Source: Chloroflexota bacterium (GTDB lineage Bacteria > Chloroflexota > Anaerolineae > Aggregatilineales > Phototrophicaceae). Taken from it: a DNA stretch of 35,851 bases. The stretch is from positions 1 to 35,851 of the forward strand of contig JAPOYT010000179.1 in assembly GCA_026706445.1 (NCBI GenBank). The letters are read 5' to 3'. The notes beneath the pieces were generated by a model. That model made no database searches and was not told where the DNA came from. It worked only from the letters and a program-made list of their open reading frames with translations. The number at the start of each line of letters is the position of its first letter. The first letter of the stretch is position 1. The position numbers were made by a program, and so were the translations under genes. This document shows, piece by piece, positions 32,718 through 35,851 of this stretch.

Positions 32718-34073
32718 TTAGTCAGCAGCGCCCGTCTTAAACGGGCTGGCTCCGATTCCCGGATAGAGACGAACTAGGCCCCAGAAGGCTCGAATGCTGA
32801 TCCAAAGCGCCGTCATCAGCCAGACGCCGCTGAACGCGTCGGGCTTATCGCTCGCGATCAACTGCAGCCCGAGCAAGCCGCAGACCGTCGCCAAGATCAT
32901 AGCATTTCGCAAGAAACGATAATCGCCAGTTCCCCAATGAATGCCGTCTGTCACGAAGGCGAGCGCGCTGAGCGGCTGCGAGAGCAAAGCGATGACCCAG
33001 GCGGCGTAGAATACGGCGGCGGCGCCTGCCGGAACAAATGCCGCCAGCACAATCGGCGTCGCCGCAAGCATAATAACAAGCATGGCAAAGCCAGATGCCA
33101 GGCTCCATCGCGCCGTAGATATCGCTACGCGCCTGGCGTATGCCTTGTTGCCCGATCCGAAGAAATAACCCACCAAACTTTGCGCTGTGGTCGCGAAGGC
33201 TTCGGAGATCAAAGCTGTGAAGAACCAGACTTGCCGTATCACTTGATGCGCCGCGCCCGCCTCCGCGCCCATCTGTGTGGCGACGCGCGTGGCGAAGAGC
33301 ACAAATATCGTCAGCGAAGCCGAGCGAAGGATAAGATCCCGCCCGACCCGCATGAGCTTGCGTCCATCGCGCAGACTGATGTCGCCACTAAGTCCTATCC
33401 GCCGCCGCAGCTCCCGCAGCATCCAAATTGCGCCAAGCCACTGGCTTGCGGAACTTGCCAGCCCGGCGCCGGCGACGCCCAAGGCTGGAAACGCGCCCCA
33501 GCCAAAGATCAACACATAATCCAACAGAACATTAGCCAAGTTGATTCCCAGCGCGATCCAGAGTGGGGTCCTCATATCTTGCAGGCCGCGAAGCGCTCCA
33601 AATCCAATGATGACGACGATCACCGCCGGCGCGCCGAGCAGCCGCAGCCGAATGTACTGCGTCGCCAGGTCGTGAACCGCGCCTTGCGCGCCCAAAGCCG
33701 TCGACGCAAGGTCGACGCCGGCGTACAGCAGGCCGCTGAGCAGCAGACTTATGACCGCGCCGACCAGAAGCGCCAAACTCAGCGATTTGCTCGCGTCCGC
33801 GAGATCGCCGCGGCCGGAGGTCTGCGCGATTTCGGTCTGAGTCGCGATGCCAAGAAAGTAGAAGATCCAGAACGCGGATGACAGCGCGCCTGCGCCAACG
33901 CCCAAAGCCGCCAGCGGCGCCGCGCCCAGCCGTGAAACGAAGGCGGTGTCGACCAGCCCGGTAACCGGCTCGGCGATAAGCGACAAGAGAATCGGCAGCG
34001 AAAGGGCTAGGATCGTTCGGTTGGGACGATGCAGAAAAGGATGGCTTTCAGAACCCGAATTCGCTTGTTTCAT
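32718..34073 (-). CDS. MATE family efflux transporter (DinF-like)
   Basis: This 451-aa protein has the twelve-helix MATE layout. The first helix region is ILALSLPILLSLIAEPVTGL with VDTAFVSRLGAAPLAALGVG, typical of the DinF subgroup, and the second half repeats the pattern from about residue 240 (DLILRSASLTIFVLFATRVA, AAHQVIRQVWFFTALISEAF). MATE proteins export drugs, dyes or lipid-like compounds using Na+ or H+ gradients; the substrate is not predictable. The ATG at 34073 has no clear Shine-Dalgarno. fmt ends 85 nt upstream on the same strand. Confidence 0.93.
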   Translation of the reverse strand: MKQANSGSESHPFLHRPNRTILALSLPILLSLIAEPVTGLVDTAFVSRLGAAPLAALGVGAGALSSAFWIFYFLGIATQTEIAQTSGRGDLADASKSLSLALLVGAVISLLLSGLLYAGVDLASTALGAQGAVHDLATQYIRLRLLGAPAVIVVIIGFGALRGLQDMRTPLWIALGINLANVLLDYVLIFGWGAFPALGVAGAGLASSASQWLGAIWMLRELRRRIGLSGDISLRDGRKLMRVGRDLILRSASLTIFVLFATRVATQMGAEAGAAHQVIRQVWFFTALISEAFATTAQSLVGYFFGSGNKAYARRVAISTARWSLASGFAMLVIMLAATPIVLAAFVPAGAAAVFYAAWVIALLSQPLSALAFVTDGIHWGTGDYRFLRNAMILATVCGLLGLQLIASDKPDAFSGVWLMTALWISIRAFWGLVRLYPGIGASPFKTGAAD

Positions 34074-34158
34074 GGTTCATGCGTCATAGTTTCGAAAGCG
34101 CTATATAGCCAGTTGATTGAATCAGCGCTAGTGGTCTGAGGAAGTCGCAAACAGCTGT

Positions 34159-35082
34159 TCAAGCGCCAAGACGCGCGCCGGCGAATTCTCTGTAGCCGTT
34201 GAGAAAATCCGACACCGGAAGCCGTCGCTTGCCAGCCAACTGCAAAGTCGTTGGAAAATAGAGACCCTGCCCCGCTCCAATTGCGAGGCTTCCGCCGATA
34301 AGGACCACGCGCCCGGCCTCGGCGACCCCCTCGCCCGAGCGACCTGCCAGTATGCGCAATTGCGCGCCTTTCCAATACGTGTAGGTTCCGGGCCAGGGCG
34401 TGAAAGCCCGTACCAGGCGATCAATGGCGCTAGCGGAACAGGTCCAGTCTATTTCGCCTTCCCCTTTCTTCAATTGGGGCGCGTAGCTCGCCAGCGAATC
34501 ATCCTGCGCCTGCGGCTCGATATCGCCGTTGAGGTAGCGCGGCAGGGCCTCGCCTAGCATCTCGGCGCCGAGCAAGGACAGCTTGTCATGCAGGCTCTGA
34601 CCGGTCTCGTCAATCGCCAGCGGCAGCGAGCGCTTCGCCAGTGTGGGACCGGTATCCAGCCCGGCGTCTACCAGCATAATCGTGACGCCGCTTTCGCGAT
34701 CGCCCGCCAGAATGGCCGCCTGTATCGGCGCCGCCCCCCGCCAGCGCGGCAGCAGCGACGCATGCACATTGATCGTTCCCTGTTTTGGAATGTTCAGGAC
34801 GGATTGTGGCAGAATCTGTCCATAGGCGGCGACGACATGGAGGTCGGCATCCCAAGCGCGGAGCGCCTGAATCGCCGCCTCCTCGCGAATTCTCCGCGGC
34901 TGAATTATGGGGATGCCAGCCGAGCGCGCGAGACGCTTGACAGGCGACTCTCGCAGCCGTTTGTTCCGCCCCGCCGGGCGATCGGGCTGCGTGACGACGC
35001 CGACCAGATCCTGCGACTTCATCAGCGCAGTCAAGCATGGCGCGGCAAAGTCCGGCGTGCCCATGAAGACAATCTTTCCCAT
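34159..35082 (-). CDS. fmt: Methionyl-tRNA formyltransferase
   Basis: This 307-aa enzyme formylates the methionine on initiator tRNA using 10-formyl-tetrahydrofolate. The N-terminus is GKIVFMGTPDFAAPCLTAL (residues 2-20). The catalytic core has INVHASLLPRWRGAAPIQAA with Asn105 and His107, and VDAGLDTGP with Asp143. The C-terminal tRNA-binding domain follows a GEGEIDW stretch (about 205-307). AGG lies 4 nt before the ATG. It diverges from recJ with 65 nt between the starts, a region that must hold both promoters. Confidence 0.96.
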   Translation of the reverse strand: MGKIVFMGTPDFAAPCLTALMKSQDLVGVVTQPDRPAGRNKRLRESPVKRLARSAGIPIIQPRRIREEAAIQALRAWDADLHVVAAYGQILPQSVLNIPKQGTINVHASLLPRWRGAAPIQAAILAGDRESGVTIMLVDAGLDTGPTLAKRSLPLAIDETGQSLHDKLSLLGAEMLGEALPRYLNGDIEPQAQDDSLASYAPQLKKGEGEIDWTCSASAIDRLVRAFTPWPGTYTYWKGAQLRILAGRSGEGVAEAGRVVLIGGSLAIGAGQGLYFPTTLQLAGKRRLPVSDFLNGYREFAGARLGA

Positions 35083-35147
35083 AGCACCTCATCGGGCGAA
35101 ATGGTAGTATCGAGTCATCATTCTATGAGATTATTCTGGCGCAGTCT

Positions 35148-35851
35148 ATGATACAGAAGGAATGGGCATTGGCGTTGCCAGCGCCCGCCCAGCACCTGCA
35201 ACGTTATCAGGGATGCAGCCCGACTCTCGCTCAATTGCTTTACAACCGGGGCTTTGAAGACCCGCGCGCCGCCCACGATTTCCTCAATGGTCAACACTTC
35301 AGCGACGACCCCTATCAGATGAAAGACATGGATGCAGCGGTTGCGCGGATCAATATCGCCATCGGCGAGCGCGAGCCGATCGCCGTCTATGGCGATTTTG
35401 ACGCTGACGGCGTCTGCGCGACGGCGCTAATGGTTCAGACGCTGCGGGCGCTTGGCGCCGTGGTCATGCCCTATATTCCCATGCGCGCCGAAGAGGGCTA
35501 CGGGTTGAACAGGCCGGCGCTGGAAAGTCTGGCGCGTCGCGGCGCAAGACTGGTCGTCACCGTTGATTGCGGCATCCGCGCGATTTCGGAAGTCGCCGCT
35601 GGCATGCGCGCGGGACTCGACATTATTGTCACCGATCACCACTCTATTGGATTGGAACTGCCGCCGGCGCTGGCGGTTGTCAATCCTCGGCAAGAAGATT
35701 GCCCCGGCGAAGCGCGCTTAGCCGGAGTAGGCGTGGCCTTCATGCTTGCTAAAGCGCTGCTTCATCACCGCTGGGCGACAGATCGCGACAGTTACCCAGC
35801 CGGATTGAGACTATCGAACCTGTTGGATCTGGTCGCGCTGGGTACCGTCGC
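35148..35851 (+). CDS. recJ: Single-stranded-DNA-specific exonuclease RecJ, 5' part (runs off the window)
   Basis: The first 234 residues of a RecJ protein are present, in one open frame to the window end. RecJ is the 5'-3' single-strand exonuclease of recombination and mismatch repair. DHH-family motifs are VYGDFDADGVCATALM (about residues 83-98), VVTVDCGIRAISE, IIVTDHHSIG and VVNPRQEDCP. LAGVGVAFMLAKAL and LLDLVALGTVA follow. An in-frame ATG at 35148 gives a normal RecJ N-terminus; only weak upstream AGAAGG-like sequence is seen. The C-terminal part (DHHA1 and OB domains) is outside the window. Confidence 0.93.
   Translation, partial: MIQKEWALALPAPAQHLQRYQGCSPTLAQLLYNRGFEDPRAAHDFLNGQHFSDDPYQMKDMDAAVARINIAIGEREPIAVYGDFDADGVCATALMVQTLRALGAVVMPYIPMRAEEGYGLNRPALESLARRGARLVVTVDCGIRAISEVAAGMRAGLDIIVTDHHSIGLELPPALAVVNPRQEDCPGEARLAGVGVAFMLAKALLHHRWATDRDSYPAGLRLSNLLDLVALGTV

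Noticed and set aside
32937-33881. 314-aa plus-strand frame opposite the MATE gene
   Set aside because: It is Arg/Gln/His-rich low-complexity sequence, a mirror of the MATE codons.
1-35851. CRISPR arrays, transposases, phage or toxin-antitoxin genes
   Set aside because: No regularly spaced repeats, no IS-type terminal repeats and no proteins of these families were seen.

Overview
The window reads as chromosomal DNA of a Chloroflexota bacterium, probably Anaerolineae-like. This is inferred from gene content only: tandem YYY-type (DUF2298) membrane proteins with an Agl23-like partner, and the order nusA-rnpM-infB-rbfA-nrnA-truB-ribF. The DNA is GC-rich, most genes are tightly packed or overlapping, and promoters look like ordinary sigma-70 sites (TTGACA-N17-TACAAT, TTGACG-N17-TATATT).

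Positions 1-21125 hold the accessory part. After the 5' part of a tRNA-Gly(CCC) gene and its promoter on the minus strand, a plus-strand run encodes a GT4 glycosyltransferase, a SAM methyltransferase and five very large polytopic proteins (923, 1945, 913, 666 and 1303 aa). Three look like GT-C glycosyltransferases. One is a GT-C/YYY fusion with an extra extracytoplasmic domain, and one is a free-standing YYY protein. The last is an Agl23-type protein fused to a six-bladed NHL propeller. An ECF sigma factor and a one-TM zinc-finger-like anti-sigma protein sit in the middle. I read this as a machine that builds or transfers a lipid-linked surface glycan, probably with its own envelope-responsive regulator. 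The chemistry is not known from sequence.

Positions 21126-28747 hold the transcription/translation operon nusA-rnpM-infB-rbfA-nrnA-truB-ribF. RimP, usually the first gene, is absent. The nusA leader has a 14-bp palindrome, a strong extended -10 promoter and a terminator-like hairpin that suggests NusA autoregulation. The infB leader has two mutually exclusive hairpins, one of which hides the Shine-Dalgarno sequence.

Positions 28744-35851 are housekeeping genes on both strands. On the minus strand are era with an unknown overlapping gene and a small two-TM protein, then a pspC-like gene, a MATE exporter and fmt. On the plus strand are a histidine phosphatase, malate dehydrogenase and the 5' part of recJ, which runs off the window end.
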